A stretch of 64,000 nt of DNA from Deltaproteobacteria bacterium (GCA_013151835.1 JAADHK010000125.1:1-64000), one strand, 5' to 3'. Shown: positions 1 to 9,514, counted from the first letter of the stretch. Notes: generated from the sequence alone by a model not told the origin. A program made the numbers and translations.

Positions 1-18
1 TTAACCCAAGTTCGACAA
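1..18 (+). repeat. IS1634 left terminal inverted repeat
   Basis: These 18 bases are the exact reverse complement of 2072-2089. Similarity stops immediately inside the element (base 19 onward), so 18-19 bp is the full length of the repeat. Confidence 0.92.
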
Positions 19-163
19 AATCTGCGTGAAAACTGATAAAACCAAGAGGTTTTTCATTATAACTATTTGAAAACATTATATGCGATACCTAAAGAAGTCA
101 ATGTAGTGTCTGAAAATAATTTATATGTTTGACACCTTCGTTCCCGTACTATATATTGGTTCC

Positions 164-2023
164 ATGTTTATTCGAGAAACAGTCAAATCAAAAAAGGGCA
201 AAAAATATGTCCAACATCAACTGGTAGAATCCGTCCGTACCCCCAATGGCCCAAGGCAAAGGCTATTGCTGAATATGGGACTCCTTGACCTTGCCAGGGA
301 TCAGTGGAAAGAATTGGCAAACACCATTGAATCTGAACTCCACGGGCAAAACAGCTTATTTTCTACTAATCCGGAAATCGAAAAACTCGCCAAACATTAT
401 GCCAGGGTGCTCATTAAAGAAAGGTTCAATAAAGAATCAGAAAAAATTGAGCGGGAATCCGGTAAAGAAAAACCTGAGTATGAAACAGTTGATATCAACT
501 CTGTTTCAACGTCAGACAGCAGAACAATCGGGGTTGAGCATGTCGTAACGAGCAGTATGCGGGAATATAATTTAGACAAGGTTCTTAAAAAGCTTAAATT
601 CGCTGACCACCAGATCGATTATTCAAAAATGTTGATTGCCGGAAGGCTTACTCACCCGGCAAGTGAACGAGAAACAGCCAGATGGATTAATGAAAACAGT
701 GCGATATGCGAACTATTAAAAACAGATTCAAAAGTATATGATAACGCACTGCACAGAACGTCCTGTTTGTTGTTGGAAAACCATGAAGAAATAGAACAGA
801 GTTTGTCAGAAAAGGCACGGGAAATTTTTGATTTAGAAGAAACCCTTATTCTGTATGATCTTACCAATACCTATTTTGAAGGGAGTAAGCGAAACAGCAA
901 AATAGCGAAACCGGGAAGATCAAAAGAACGGCGCAATGACAGGCCATTGGTTACGCTGGCATTAACCCTTGATTCCGATGGATTTCCTAAACAAAGCAGA
1001 ATTCTTGAAGGTAATGTGTCAGAGCCTGGAACATTAGAAGACATATTAAATGAGCTATCCGGAGTTAATGATGGTTTTGGTATTGAGAAAACGATAGCCC
1101 TTGATGCCGGTATTGCTTCAGATGAAAACATCGAAATAATAAAAAAGAAGAAATTTAAATATGTCGCCGTATCAAGAAGGCGATCATACCCTGAAGATTT
1201 TTGGGCTGGTTGTACAGAAAAAGCTCTCAAGCTTTATGACAAAAAGACCGAGTTGAAAGTGAAACTGGTGAAGAAAGATGGAGAAGCTTGGCTTCATTGC
1301 CACAGTGGATTAAAAGAAGCCAAAGAGAAAGCTATTCTTGAGAAGAAAATTTATAAATTTGAGCAGGAATTAAAGAAAATTCGGGATGGACTCATGAAAA
1401 AGGGAACCCGGAAAAAATATAGAGTTATTGTTGAAAGAATTGGAAGAATCAAAGAACGATATGGTGTTGGCAATTTGTATGATATTGAAATCAAACAAGT
1501 TGAAGGTAAAGTGACAACAATTGAATATCACAAAAATCCCAAAGGAAAGGCAAGGCAGCAAAAGGTTGGGGATTATATTCTGAGAACCAATCGTCTTGAT
1601 CTGACAGAAGAAGCGATATCCAAAATTCATCGATCTCTGACTACTGTTGAAGACAGCTTCAGGAGTATGAAGTCACATTTAGGTTTAAGGCCGATTCATC
1701 ATAAGAGAGATGATACAACAACCGCGCACATTTTCATCACCGTTATTGCGTATCATATTCTTGCCGGTATTTTAAAAAAATTACACCGAAATGGTATCAA
1801 TTCCAATTGGAATACAATCAGAAACATATTGTCAACACATGTTAGAGTGACGACTACATTCAAAACGGAAGATGAGTCCACAATAAATGTGAGAAACAGT
1901 ACAACTCCTACAATAAAACAGCAGGAGATTTATGACGCGCTGGCAATAAATAAACAACCATTAAGAAAAATAAAGATCAGGACACCGTTGAGAAAAGATA
2001 GAAAATGTAGTGAGGAAAAATAA
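164..2023 (+). CDS. IS1634-family DDE transposase
   Basis: Transposase that cuts and joins the ends of its own element. The likely catalytic triad, numbered from the ATG at 164, is Asp232 (in YDLTNTYFEG), Asp314 (in ALDAGI) and Glu496 (in TVEDSFRSMK, the IS4-type YREK-like region). A long Lys/Glu-rich insertion lies between the second Asp and the Glu, as in this family. The frame is open from 125, but the family starts with a sequence like MFIRETVKSKKGKKY, so the ATG at 164 (619 aa) is preferred; neither start has a clear Shine-Dalgarno sequence. It looks intact, with no frameshift, so the element may still be active. Confidence 0.93.
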   Translation: MFIRETVKSKKGKKYVQHQLVESVRTPNGPRQRLLLNMGLLDLARDQWKELANTIESELHGQNSLFSTNPEIEKLAKHYARVLIKERFNKESEKIERESGKEKPEYETVDINSVSTSDSRTIGVEHVVTSSMREYNLDKVLKKLKFADHQIDYSKMLIAGRLTHPASERETARWINENSAICELLKTDSKVYDNALHRTSCLLLENHEEIEQSLSEKAREIFDLEETLILYDLTNTYFEGSKRNSKIAKPGRSKERRNDRPLVTLALTLDSDGFPKQSRILEGNVSEPGTLEDILNELSGVNDGFGIEKTIALDAGIASDENIEIIKKKKFKYVAVSRRRSYPEDFWAGCTEKALKLYDKKTELKVKLVKKDGEAWLHCHSGLKEAKEKAILEKKIYKFEQELKKIRDGLMKKGTRKKYRVIVERIGRIKERYGVGNLYDIEIKQVEGKVTTIEYHKNPKGKARQQKVGDYILRTNRLDLTEEAISKIHRSLTTVEDSFRSMKSHLGLRPIHHKRDDTTTAHIFITVIAYHILAGILKKLHRNGINSNWNTIRNILSTHVRVTTTFKTEDESTINVRNSTTPTIKQQEIYDALAINKQPLRKIKIRTPLRKDRKCSEEK

Positions 2024-2071
2024 CCCCAAAATTCTACATCTTATAGATATTACTATATATTTAAAAATTGG

Positions 2072-2089
2072 TTGTCGAACTTGGGTTAA
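2072..2089 (-). repeat. IS1634 right terminal inverted repeat
   Basis: Exact reverse complement of bases 1-18. It lies about 50 bp after the transposase stop codon and marks the junction with the interrupted RAYT remnant. Confidence 0.92.
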
Positions 2090-2090
2090 C

Positions 2091-2303
2091 ATCAAGCCTG
2101 CTCTCAAAGTGATAATTTTGGGCATCAGTCAGTATGCGGCAATGCGGATATTCAACATCCACATGCTCTCTCTGAGCGAGCCCAACAAATGTCTCATAAT
2201 CACTCGTGCCGTTGAAAATCTCCTCGGAGCTGCTGCCCCGGTTCAGGATGTGGCGCCAAGCTCCCGGGCATTGAATTCTTAGAATTAAGATTAACGGAAA
2301 CAC
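2091..2303 (-). pseudogene. RAYT / IS200-like (Y1_Tnp) transposase remnant, cut by the IS
   Basis: The minus-strand reading from 2303 begins with a sequence typical of REP-associated tyrosine transposases: RIQCPGAWRHILNRG, then EEIFNGTSDYETFV. Near 2160 the family motif moves to another frame (NIRIAAY, then LMP), which carries an in-frame TGA where Cys is expected, so the copy has both a frameshift and a nonsense change. The NHYH region containing the metal-binding histidines is also damaged. The remaining two thirds of the gene are gone, because the IS1634 element begins at 2090. What is left cannot encode a working enzyme. Confidence 0.75.
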
Positions 2304-2436
2304 AGGTAAAAGTCAAGCGTAGACTTGACCCTATCTCGAGCATTTCGGCTCATGGGAATAAAGCTGGCTTGCACGGTAATGGAAAAAATCTCAATTTCTT
2401 GAATTTAAATCAGATTATAAAACAAATCGCTACACG

Positions 2437-2484
2437 ACAAAAATGCCGCACTGTCCGCGCGCGTGGACAGTGCGGCATTTTTGT
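2437..2484. terminator. Strong bidirectional hairpin terminator
   Basis: A perfect 20-bp stem (2437-2456 with 2465-2484) closes an 8-base GC loop. The stem has a GC-rich core and is flanked by A5 on one side and T5 on the other, so it would act as an intrinsic terminator in both directions. It lies downstream of the minus-strand CheC/GGDEF pair and probably ends that transcript. Confidence 0.85.
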
Positions 2485-2508
2485 AAACCAGTGGCTTAAT
2501 GCCCTGCC

Positions 2509-2637
2509 TGACGGCTTCGTAAAAAGCTTCGTATGCAAGGCGTCGCGAGTCGGGAAAAGGCGAAGGCGTACTTTTCGTACGGTAGCACTTTCCCGAGGAA
2601 GTGCAACGCAGCAGACGGACTTTTTACGGAGTCGTCA
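2509..2637. repeat. Long palindromic intergenic repeat, copy A
   Basis: Imperfect palindrome of about 129 bp. The left arm starts TGACGGCTTCGTAAAAAG; the right arm, read on the other strand, starts TGACGACTCCGTAAAAAG. The centre holds GTACTTTTCGTAC. The same two arm types and centre occur at 41168-41293, and related sequence at 23967-24094 and 47211-47337. The right end (TCA, 2635-2637) is the stop codon of the GGDEF gene. Confidence 0.85.
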
Positions 2638-3537
2638 GTTCATGGCAACGATCTTGTTCCGCCCGGATTCCTTGGCAATATACAATGCCTTGTCGGCCTT
2701 TTCCAGAAGCCCGTCTACTGATCCGAGCTCTTTTTTCACCTCGGACACGCCGCCGCTCACGGTTATATGTATATCGTTATCATTGTAGGTAAAGACCGAG
2801 CCTTCTATTTTTTTACGGATCCGATCCGCCAGTTCCCGGGCCGGGCCCGATATAGTTTCGGGCAGAAGGCAACAGAATTCCTCTCCACCATATCTGGCCA
2901 TCAGATCGCTGCTCCGGATAGTTTCCTTGCAAATATCCGAAAACGATTTTAATATGTGATCTCCGGCCTGATGGCCGTATGTATCGTTTATGAGCTTGAA
3001 AAAGTCGATATCAAACATGATAAGGGAAAACGGCTTTTCATACCGCTTGAACGTTTCGAATTCCTCTTTTAACCGGGTGATCAGGTAGCGGCGGTTATAG
3101 ATTCCGGTCAGGGCGTCCGTGATATTCATCTCCGTCAGCTTCTGCTCGTAGACCGCCATGGAGGTCACGTCTTCCACAGTGATAAAAACGTGCGTCACGC
3201 GGTCGTTATTTTCCCGCAACGGCCCCATGGTGCAGTTCTGCTGCATATTTTCAAAACACGCCCCGGTCAGCCCACATGCCTTGAACGGGAACAGAAATCC
3301 ATGCAGCTTTTGAGAAAAAAAAGAAAACGAGCCGAATGCGAACACGGCTTTGATATTCCTGCGAAAACGGGGGAAGTCGAGATCCGGGAAAAACGAAAAT
3401 AAGGGTTGCCCGATAATTGTTTCCGGATCTATACCGCTGTGCGTGGACATCCACCGGTTCCACATGACCACCTTCAGCTCGGCATCGAAAATTACGATAC
3501 CGACATTGAGCATCTCGAACATCTGATCGTAAATCAT
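2635..3537 (-). CDS. PAS-GGDEF diguanylate cyclase
   Basis: Predicted to make cyclic di-GMP from two GTP. An N-terminal PAS domain (about the first 120 residues, including VGIVIFDAELKVVMWN) is followed by a GGDEF domain with the active-site motif GGEEF, the upstream ITDALTGIYNRRYL signature and the FDIDFFKLIND metal-binding segment. No transmembrane segment is seen, so it should be cytoplasmic. The open frame extends to a GTG at 3579. The ATG at 3537 overlaps the upstream stop by four bases (ATGA) and has a CTGGAG ribosome-binding site 8 bases upstream, so it is preferred (300 aa). Translation is probably coupled to the REC-CheC protein. The stop codon lies at the end of repeat copy A. Confidence 0.9.
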   Translation of the reverse strand: MIYDQMFEMLNVGIVIFDAELKVVMWNRWMSTHSGIDPETIIGQPLFSFFPDLDFPRFRRNIKAVFAFGSFSFFSQKLHGFLFPFKACGLTGACFENMQQNCTMGPLRENNDRVTHVFITVEDVTSMAVYEQKLTEMNITDALTGIYNRRYLITRLKEEFETFKRYEKPFSLIMFDIDFFKLINDTYGHQAGDHILKSFSDICKETIRSSDLMARYGGEEFCCLLPETISGPARELADRIRKKIEGSVFTYNDNDIHITVSGGVSEVKKELGSVDGLLEKADKALYIAKESGRNKIVAMN

Positions 3538-4559
3538 CTGTAAGACTCCAGAAACGTATTCAGGGACCGGTTCAGCCACTGGATCGAATCCTGCTGGGTC
3601 AACAGCATGAGCAGGCCGCTCAAATCGCTTTGTTCAAACTGGAACACCGTCTTCATGATGATGGCGGACTGAAAGGTGGAAAAGGACTGGATAAAGGCTT
3701 CCGGATCCGTGATGTATTCATTTATTACCTGGGGCGGGGAATAGGTGGTGATGGTCTTTAACAGCTCGGATATCTTTCCCACGCACGCGCTGATCAAAAG
3801 GTTTCCGATCTCGATCAGGGATTCGGTCTCCAGGGCCGCGATCGGCTTGTTCAGCGCCTCGTCTTTATGCCCGTCCATGAGCAGGGTGATTAACTCACTA
3901 GCTGCCCGGTTCGGTAGCACAAGGAGGCCCGATCCGGAAAAATCACCCCAGAAATTCTGAACGATAATGCTGGTCTCATCCAGGGATACAATTGTTTCTT
4001 TCATATAGTCGGGAACCTGACCCATCTCCACTACCTGGATATCCGGCACGGAAAGGCGTACGTAAATATCTATAATTTCGGCCAGATCAGCGGTTGCGTT
4101 GCCGAATCCGATATTCATGATCTCCTGGAGGATATCTTTTTCCTGGTTGCAAAACACTGGGCTTGCGTCGCACGACCCATCGGCCCTGGCCGTCTTCATT
4201 GTCTCCGCCTCCGACAGGACCTCCCTGACAATCTCCGGTTTCGCCGGCTTCGCAATCACGGTAAAGGCGCCCACTTCCTTTATCCTGGAGACAGATTTGG
4301 GCTGGATATCGGCGGTCAGTGCCACGACAAGGGCGTTGGGGTCGTGCTCCAATATCTTCTGAGTGGCCGAATACCCGTCAAGCTCCGGCATGGTAAGATC
4401 CATGAAGACGAGGTCCGGTTTGAATTCCAAAAATTTTTCAAAACCCTGCCTCCCGTTCACAGCTTTTTCTATTTCATATCCCATGTTCGGGGGGAGGCTG
4501 TTTTCGATCATCATGCGGGCAACCAGGGAGTCATCAACAATGAGGATTTTCTTGATCAT
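3534..4559 (-). CDS. Response-regulator receiver fused to a CheC/CheX-type phosphatase
   Basis: Residues 1 to about 120 are a receiver domain (VDD at 8-10, phospho-acceptor Asp54 in FMDLTMPE, later Lys in IAKPAKP). Residues from about 135 form a CheC-like domain with both halves of the phosphatase signature: EIMNIGFGN and, further on, EIGNLLISA. CheC-family proteins remove phosphate from CheY. Here the phosphatase is tied to its own receiver, so its activity may be set by phosphorylation. It is encoded directly before, and overlaps, the PAS-GGDEF gene, which suggests one signalling unit linking phosphorelay to c-di-GMP. No flagellar or che genes are nearby. Confidence 0.88.
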   Translation of the reverse strand: MIKKILIVDDSLVARMMIENSLPPNMGYEIEKAVNGRQGFEKFLEFKPDLVFMDLTMPELDGYSATQKILEHDPNALVVALTADIQPKSVSRIKEVGAFTVIAKPAKPEIVREVLSEAETMKTARADGSCDASPVFCNQEKDILQEIMNIGFGNATADLAEIIDIYVRLSVPDIQVVEMGQVPDYMKETIVSLDETSIIVQNFWGDFSGSGLLVLPNRAASELITLLMDGHKDEALNKPIAALETESLIEIGNLLISACVGKISELLKTITTYSPPQVINEYITDPEAFIQSFSTFQSAIIMKTVFQFEQSDLSGLLMLLTQQDSIQWLNRSLNTFLESYR

Positions 4560-4709
4560 GGCACCACCGTCAGGGTTCGGGTTCTTGTTTAGTGATGTTC
4601 AAAAAACACGGGGCCGCCGGGCGAGGGGAAGGATGGAAGAGTATGGGAAAGCATGGCCCTGCATTAAATGTATTGATTATGTCTGAAAAAACTTGAATTG
4701 TCAACCGGT

Positions 4710-5819
4710 TCACAGATCCGTTCGCAGATCTGGGCCCGTCAATTCCTCAAACAGCGCCCGGTGTTCGTTCACCGTACGGGCCACGTTAAAATGCGTTCGG
4801 ATACGCTCACGTGCGCCAACACCGAGCCGGGCCCTTTCTTTTGGGTGGCAATAGAGTGAAAAGATGGCGTCCGCAAGGGCTGCCGGATTTTTCTGTGGAA
4901 TGATATATCCTGAAACGCCATGTTCCACCAGCTCAAGCAGGCCGCCCACGTTTGTTGCCACCGGGGGGACGCCGTGGGCCATGGCCTCGATGACGGTCTT
5001 TGCAAGGCCCTCCCGTCCGATTGAAGGAGCCGCAAATATGTCACAGGCCGCTATAATCGACGGTGCGTCCGTGCGGAATCCGGTGAGATGAATTCTTCTG
5101 GCGCAGGGGCTCTGGGCAATCCGCTCGACAAGCTTTTTATTTTCCGCCAGACGTCCGAGGAGCAGAAAGAAAATAGGCGCATCAGCCGGCAGCAAGCTTG
5201 CTGCGTCGACCAGATCAAAAAAACCCTTTTGAGCGCGGTTTCTGCCGGCAAAGCCCACCACAAAACTCTTTTCGGAAATGCCGAACTCCGACAGGTCGGC
5301 CGGTTTTTCATTGTACCACGACAGATCGTGGCCCTTGTATATTGTGACGGCCCTTTTTTCCCGCCGCGTGAATCCCGCAAAAGAAAGCCCGTTCACATAA
5401 TCCCGGACCGCATTGCACACGCAGATGATCTTTTTTACGCGGGGATGGAGATGAGTTGTAAGGGATGCCGGAGAGACAAGGCTCAGATTGACGTCAACCC
5501 CCCTGTATGTGATGACGGTAATATCACGGTTCCGGGTTGCAAAAAGTGCGTTTGCAGCGGCCTTGTTGTTAAAGCAATAAACGATATCATAGGGCTTCCG
5601 GTCGAGAATTGAAGATATGGTTCGGAATGCGGACACGGAAAAACGGCTCTTTATGACAAGCTCGATGGTATTGACGCAGGCCTTGACAAGCCTGTGATAA
5701 TGACGGCCGGTTGGATTGCAGCAAACGGTTATATCCACCCCGGACCGTGCCAGGCCGATGAAAAGCTCAGTTTCGGGCAGGTCGCTGCGGTCGGTTATGC
5801 ATAAAAGGCTGTAAGTCAT
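4710..5819 (-). CDS. Glycosyltransferase family 4
   Basis: 369-residue GT-B fold glycosyltransferase, expected to move a sugar from a nucleotide donor to a lipid or polysaccharide acceptor on the inner face of the membrane. Visible family features are the donor-site segment VVGFAGRNRAQKGF near residue 210, followed by IHLTGFRTDAP and then EGLAKTVIEAMAHGVPPVATNVGG, the retaining GT4 EX7E signature. A good ribosome-binding site (AGGGGAG) precedes the ATG. It stands alone, about 210 bp from the divergent aminotransferase, with no other polysaccharide genes nearby, so the acceptor is unknown. Confidence 0.88.
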   Translation of the reverse strand: MTYSLLCITDRSDLPETELFIGLARSGVDITVCCNPTGRHYHRLVKACVNTIELVIKSRFSVSAFRTISSILDRKPYDIVYCFNNKAAANALFATRNRDITVITYRGVDVNLSLVSPASLTTHLHPRVKKIICVCNAVRDYVNGLSFAGFTRREKRAVTIYKGHDLSWYNEKPADLSEFGISEKSFVVGFAGRNRAQKGFFDLVDAASLLPADAPIFFLLLGRLAENKKLVERIAQSPCARRIHLTGFRTDAPSIIAACDIFAAPSIGREGLAKTVIEAMAHGVPPVATNVGGLLELVEHGVSGYIIPQKNPAALADAIFSLYCHPKERARLGVGARERIRTHFNVARTVNEHRALFEELTGPDLRTDL

Positions 5820-6029
5820 TCAGGCTCCCCTGATTTTGATGACGTTAAGGAATCAATCGGAATTTTGATGTTACCGTGTGCGCCCTTGATTTTCAATCCC
5901 CTTTTCCCCGTACGGCCGGATAATCCTTGACTTTCAGGGGGAAAAAGTAAAGAAAATGGATAAAGTTTCGGCCGGGTAAACCGGCATGCATAGATATCAT
6001 TACAACCATGAAACCACGAAAGGCCGGAA

Positions 6030-7349
6030 ATGAATCCACTCGCTAGAGAATTGAACAAGGTGATCGTTGAGGGCAACCCCTACCTGATGGAGATGCTGTC
6101 TGAAATCGGAAAAAACCTTTTTTTCCCAAAAGGGATATTGTCCCAGAGCGCAGAAGCAAAGCAAAAGGCCCACAGGTTAAACGGCACCATAGGAATAGCA
6201 AAGGAAGAGGGACACGCCATGGTCCTGCCGAACATCATGGCATCCATTTCCGGGCTCGCCCCCGAAGAGTCCGTGACTTACGCCCCGTCATTCGGCATTC
6301 CCGCTTTACGCCGCCAGTGGCGCATTGCCATGTATGAAAAAAACCCATCCCTTGCCGGACGTGAAGTCAGCCTGCCTGTCGTGACCAATGGAATCACTCA
6401 CGGGCTCTCCACGTTCGCGGACGTGTGGCTCGATCCGGACGACGTGGTGATTTTACCGGAAATGATGTGGGGCAATTACAATATGATCTTTTCCGTGCGC
6501 AAGCACGCGCAATTGAGCAAATATGAATTATTTAATGAAACCGGTGGATTCAACCTCGAAGCGTTTGAAGCGCAAGTAAGGGCCGAAGCCGAAAAACGCG
6601 ACAAGATCTGCGTGCTTTTGAATTTCCCCCAAAATCCGTCTGGCTACACGATTACGGAAACCGAAGCCATGCGGATCATTGATATTCTCCTGTCCGTGGC
6701 GGAAACGGGCACCAATATTATCACGGTAAGCGACGATGCCTATTTCGGACTCTTTTACGAACCGGAAATCCTGACGGAATCTCTTTTTTCAAGGATTTGC
6801 TCCATTCATCCCAGGCTGCTTGCCGTAAAACTCGATGGCGCAACCAAGGAGGATTACGTCTGGGGACTGCGCGTCGGGTTCATCACGTACGGGTGCCCGC
6901 TAAAGGGCGACGACGCGATTATATATGATGCGCTGGAAAGGAAGACCGCAGGCTGCATCAGGGGAAATATCTCCAATTGCAGCCACTTGAGTCAGTCCAT
7001 TGTATTCAAATCGATGAAGAGCCCTGGATACAGTGAGCAGAAAGCGGCCAAGAGCGCTATCCTCATGGAGCGGGCACGCGAGGTCCGGTCTGTTTTATCG
7101 GATCCGAAATACAACGACGCCTGGGATGTCTATCCATTCAATTCAGGGTATTTCATGTGCATCCGCCTGAAAACGATTGAATCCGAAAAATTACGTCTCC
7201 ATATCTTAGATGAGTACGGGGTTGGCCTCATATCCCTGGGCGCGCATGATCTAAGGGTGGCCTTTTCATGCATTGAAAAAGAGAATATCCGGGAACTGTT
7301 CGATATTGTCTTAAAGGGCGTGAAAGACCTGGAGCAGGCGACTGTGTGA
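6030..7349 (+). CDS. Class I/II PLP-dependent aminotransferase
   Basis: 439-residue fold-type I aminotransferase. Visible motifs are the substrate/PLP segment NFPQNPSGYT, the PLP-ring Asp in VSDDAYFGLFYEP, and a lysine in KLDGATKEDYVWGLRVGF that is the likely Schiff-base residue. The conserved Arg for the substrate carboxylate is probably in LRVAFSC near the C terminus. The family usually works on aromatic or branched amino acids, but specificity cannot be read here. It is preceded by a divergent intergenic region shared with the glycosyltransferase and followed after 90 bp by the ClC gene, probably not as a tight operon. Confidence 0.88.
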   Translation: MNPLARELNKVIVEGNPYLMEMLSEIGKNLFFPKGILSQSAEAKQKAHRLNGTIGIAKEEGHAMVLPNIMASISGLAPEESVTYAPSFGIPALRRQWRIAMYEKNPSLAGREVSLPVVTNGITHGLSTFADVWLDPDDVVILPEMMWGNYNMIFSVRKHAQLSKYELFNETGGFNLEAFEAQVRAEAEKRDKICVLLNFPQNPSGYTITETEAMRIIDILLSVAETGTNIITVSDDAYFGLFYEPEILTESLFSRICSIHPRLLAVKLDGATKEDYVWGLRVGFITYGCPLKGDDAIIYDALERKTAGCIRGNISNCSHLSQSIVFKSMKSPGYSEQKAAKSAILMERAREVRSVLSDPKYNDAWDVYPFNSGYFMCIRLKTIESEKLRLHILDEYGVGLISLGAHDLRVAFSCIEKENIRELFDIVLKGVKDLEQATV

Positions 7350-7439
7350 CAAGTCCGTCGGGCGTGTCTTTAAGACGGGCTGCGATCTGCCTTTTATGAC
7401 AAAAATTGGTAATATTCCGGAACTCCGAAAAAAGGGGAT

Positions 7440-9305
7440 ATGCGGGAGCAATCCCGACAGAAAATGGCATATGCGGACCGCATAAAAAATTTCTTTTGGC
7501 GCAAACGCCACGGGTTTGGAGCTGCCCGCCTGGCCCGGGCCGGGAAATGGAGCATCATCTTTGTGCTCATAGGGGTAATCGCAGGCCTGGGGTCCGTGGT
7601 CTTCCAATATTTATGCGAGGTCGGCAGTCATTTTTTCATGGGGAGATTCGCCGGGTATTACCCTCCCCTGGCAGGCGGAGAGACGCCTTTCCTGCCGCCC
7701 CAGGCAACGTCCCTGCAACGATGGGCGCTACTCATACTCCCGGCAATCGGCGGAATATTTTCCGGTTGGCTGATCTACACCTTCGCGCCCGAGGCCGAGG
7801 GACACGGCACGGACGCCGCCATTGACGCGTATCACAACAAGGGCGGCTACATCCGGGGCCGGGTCCCGTTCATAAAGACCATCGCCTCGGTCATAACACT
7901 TACGACCGGCGGCTCCGGGGGCCGCGAGGGGCCCATCGCCCAGATCGGGGCAGGGTTCGGCTCCTTTCTGGCAACAAGGCTCAAACTCTCCAACAGGGAA
8001 AGAAGGATCATGCTTGCAGCCGGAATCGGCGCCGGAGTGGGAAGCATCTTCCGGGCGCCCCTGGCTGGTGCGCTCTTTGCATCCGAAGTTCTTTACAGTG
8101 ATCCCGACTTTGAATCAGAGGTAATCATCCCGGCCGGTATTTCATCGGTTGTGGCCTACTGCCTGCTCTCCCTTTTCTTTGGATGGGGCTCCCTGTTCCA
8201 TTCACCTGAATTCATGTTCAAAAGCCCTCTTGAGCTGGGTCCGTATATTGTCCTTGCCGTGGTGCTGGTGGGCTTGAGCTTTGTGTATGTGAAATCGTTT
8301 TATGGGGTCACTAAAATATTCAAGGTCTTAAAGATTCCAAACCATGTAAAACCCGCCATAGGAGGCCTTCTGACCGGCATGGTAGGGTTCTATTTCCCCT
8401 ATACCCTCGCATTCGGATACGGCTACGCCCAGCAGGCCATCTACAGCCAGCTTACCATTCCCTTTCTGCTGACACTTGCATTCGGCAAAATCCTGACCAC
8501 TTCATTTACAATCGGATCGGGCGGCTCGGGCGGGGTGTTCGGGCCGTCAATCGTGATCGGCGGGGCCATGGGCGGTGTCGTGGGGCTTATCTTTCACGGG
8601 CTTGCGCCCGGCCTGGTGAGCGATCCCGGAGCCTTTGTCGTGGTCGGCATGGCGGGCTTTTTCGCGGCCGCATCCTCGGCCCCGATATCCACGATCATCT
8701 TTGTCAGTGAAATGACGAACTCCTATGAACTGCTGCTTCCCAGCCTCTTTGTCTGCTCGCTGTCCTATATGGCGTCTAAACGATGGGGGATATACATCAA
8801 GCAGGTAAAAAGCAGGGTTCTTTCTCCCGCCCATGCAGGTGAATTTTTAGTCGACGTTTTACAGACGATGAAGGTGAGCGACCTCATGCACCTTGTGCGC
8901 AAGGTCGAGACCATCCCGGAAGGTATGCCTTTTTCCGAGTTCAAGCGGTTTTTTTCCAGGACAAAGCAGCATCATTTCCCGGTTATGGGTGAAAACAACC
9001 GCCTTATTGGCATCTTTTCCGGGACCGACGTGCGCGGGGTCCTCTTCTCCCCGGAGATAGAACACCTGGTCGTCATGCGCGACATCGCCACGACAGAGGT
9101 AATCTGCACCACGGCTTCCGAGGATTTGAACTCCGTTTTGCGCAAGCTTACGACCAAAAACATTGACGCCCTCCCCGTGGTGGCCGAGGATGATCCCGGC
9201 ATTCTCCTGGGAATGCTGAACCGCCGGGACCTGATCGCGTTTTACAACCGCCAGATCCACCGCCTCAGGGAGGGAGACGAGGCTGCTGAAACCGCTGCGG
9301 CATAA
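7440..9305 (+). CDS. ClC chloride channel/antiporter with tandem CBS domains
   Basis: 621-residue integral membrane protein. The transport core (about residues 35-440) carries the ClC signatures GSGGREGPIAQIG and GSGGSGGVFGPSI, which line the anion path. The first contains the Glu (in GREGP) that serves as the gating glutamate. The C-terminal part (about 475-600) holds two CBS domains (MKVSDLMHLV... and MRDIATTEVICT...), which usually bind adenine nucleotides and regulate transport. The ATG at 7440 has a GGGG only two bases upstream; a second in-frame ATG at 7464 is possible. It may act in acid resistance or fluoride/chloride balance. Confidence 0.93.
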   Translation: MREQSRQKMAYADRIKNFFWRKRHGFGAARLARAGKWSIIFVLIGVIAGLGSVVFQYLCEVGSHFFMGRFAGYYPPLAGGETPFLPPQATSLQRWALLILPAIGGIFSGWLIYTFAPEAEGHGTDAAIDAYHNKGGYIRGRVPFIKTIASVITLTTGGSGGREGPIAQIGAGFGSFLATRLKLSNRERRIMLAAGIGAGVGSIFRAPLAGALFASEVLYSDPDFESEVIIPAGISSVVAYCLLSLFFGWGSLFHSPEFMFKSPLELGPYIVLAVVLVGLSFVYVKSFYGVTKIFKVLKIPNHVKPAIGGLLTGMVGFYFPYTLAFGYGYAQQAIYSQLTIPFLLTLAFGKILTTSFTIGSGGSGGVFGPSIVIGGAMGGVVGLIFHGLAPGLVSDPGAFVVVGMAGFFAAASSAPISTIIFVSEMTNSYELLLPSLFVCSLSYMASKRWGIYIKQVKSRVLSPAHAGEFLVDVLQTMKVSDLMHLVRKVETIPEGMPFSEFKRFFSRTKQHHFPVMGENNRLIGIFSGTDVRGVLFSPEIEHLVVMRDIATTEVICTTASEDLNSVLRKLTTKNIDALPVVAEDDPGILLGMLNRRDLIAFYNRQIHRLREGDEAAETAAA

Positions 9306-9367
9306 GCAAAGCCGCAGCTCCGGCACCGTATTCAAAATATCCAATTAAACCTGCAATGAAGAAATGG

Positions 9368-9386
9368 GGCTATATAAGCCTTTTTT
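9368..9386 (+). terminator. Weak intrinsic terminator after the ClC gene
   Basis: A short stem (GGCT, five-base loop, AGCC) is followed directly by six T residues, 60 bases after the ClC stop codon, between convergent genes. The four-pair stem is short, so confidence is low. Confidence 0.35.
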
Positions 9387-9514
9387 CGCGGCTCAATGTA
9401 AAAGAAAGGCGAAGTAAAACAACCGGAGCAATCTTTCTATCTCAAAGGACCGGACAGAAATCCTTCATCATGAACCAAGAGCTTTTTCCGGGAGTCGCCA
9501 GTCCTGTTATGCGC

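Larger units (their letters stand above)
1..2090 (+). mobile_element. IS1634-family insertion sequence, essentially complete
   Basis: An 18-bp perfect inverted repeat (starting TTAACCCAAGTTCGACAA) bounds this element at 1-18 and 2072-2089. A large DDE transposase fills the interior. The right end reads GTTAAC, so the left end may begin one base before the window, and the left target duplication cannot be seen. The right end sits inside a degraded RAYT transposase (2091-2303), so the element landed in a region that already held mobile DNA. Its coding DNA is visibly richer in A+T than the neighbouring genes, which fits recent arrival. Confidence 0.93.
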
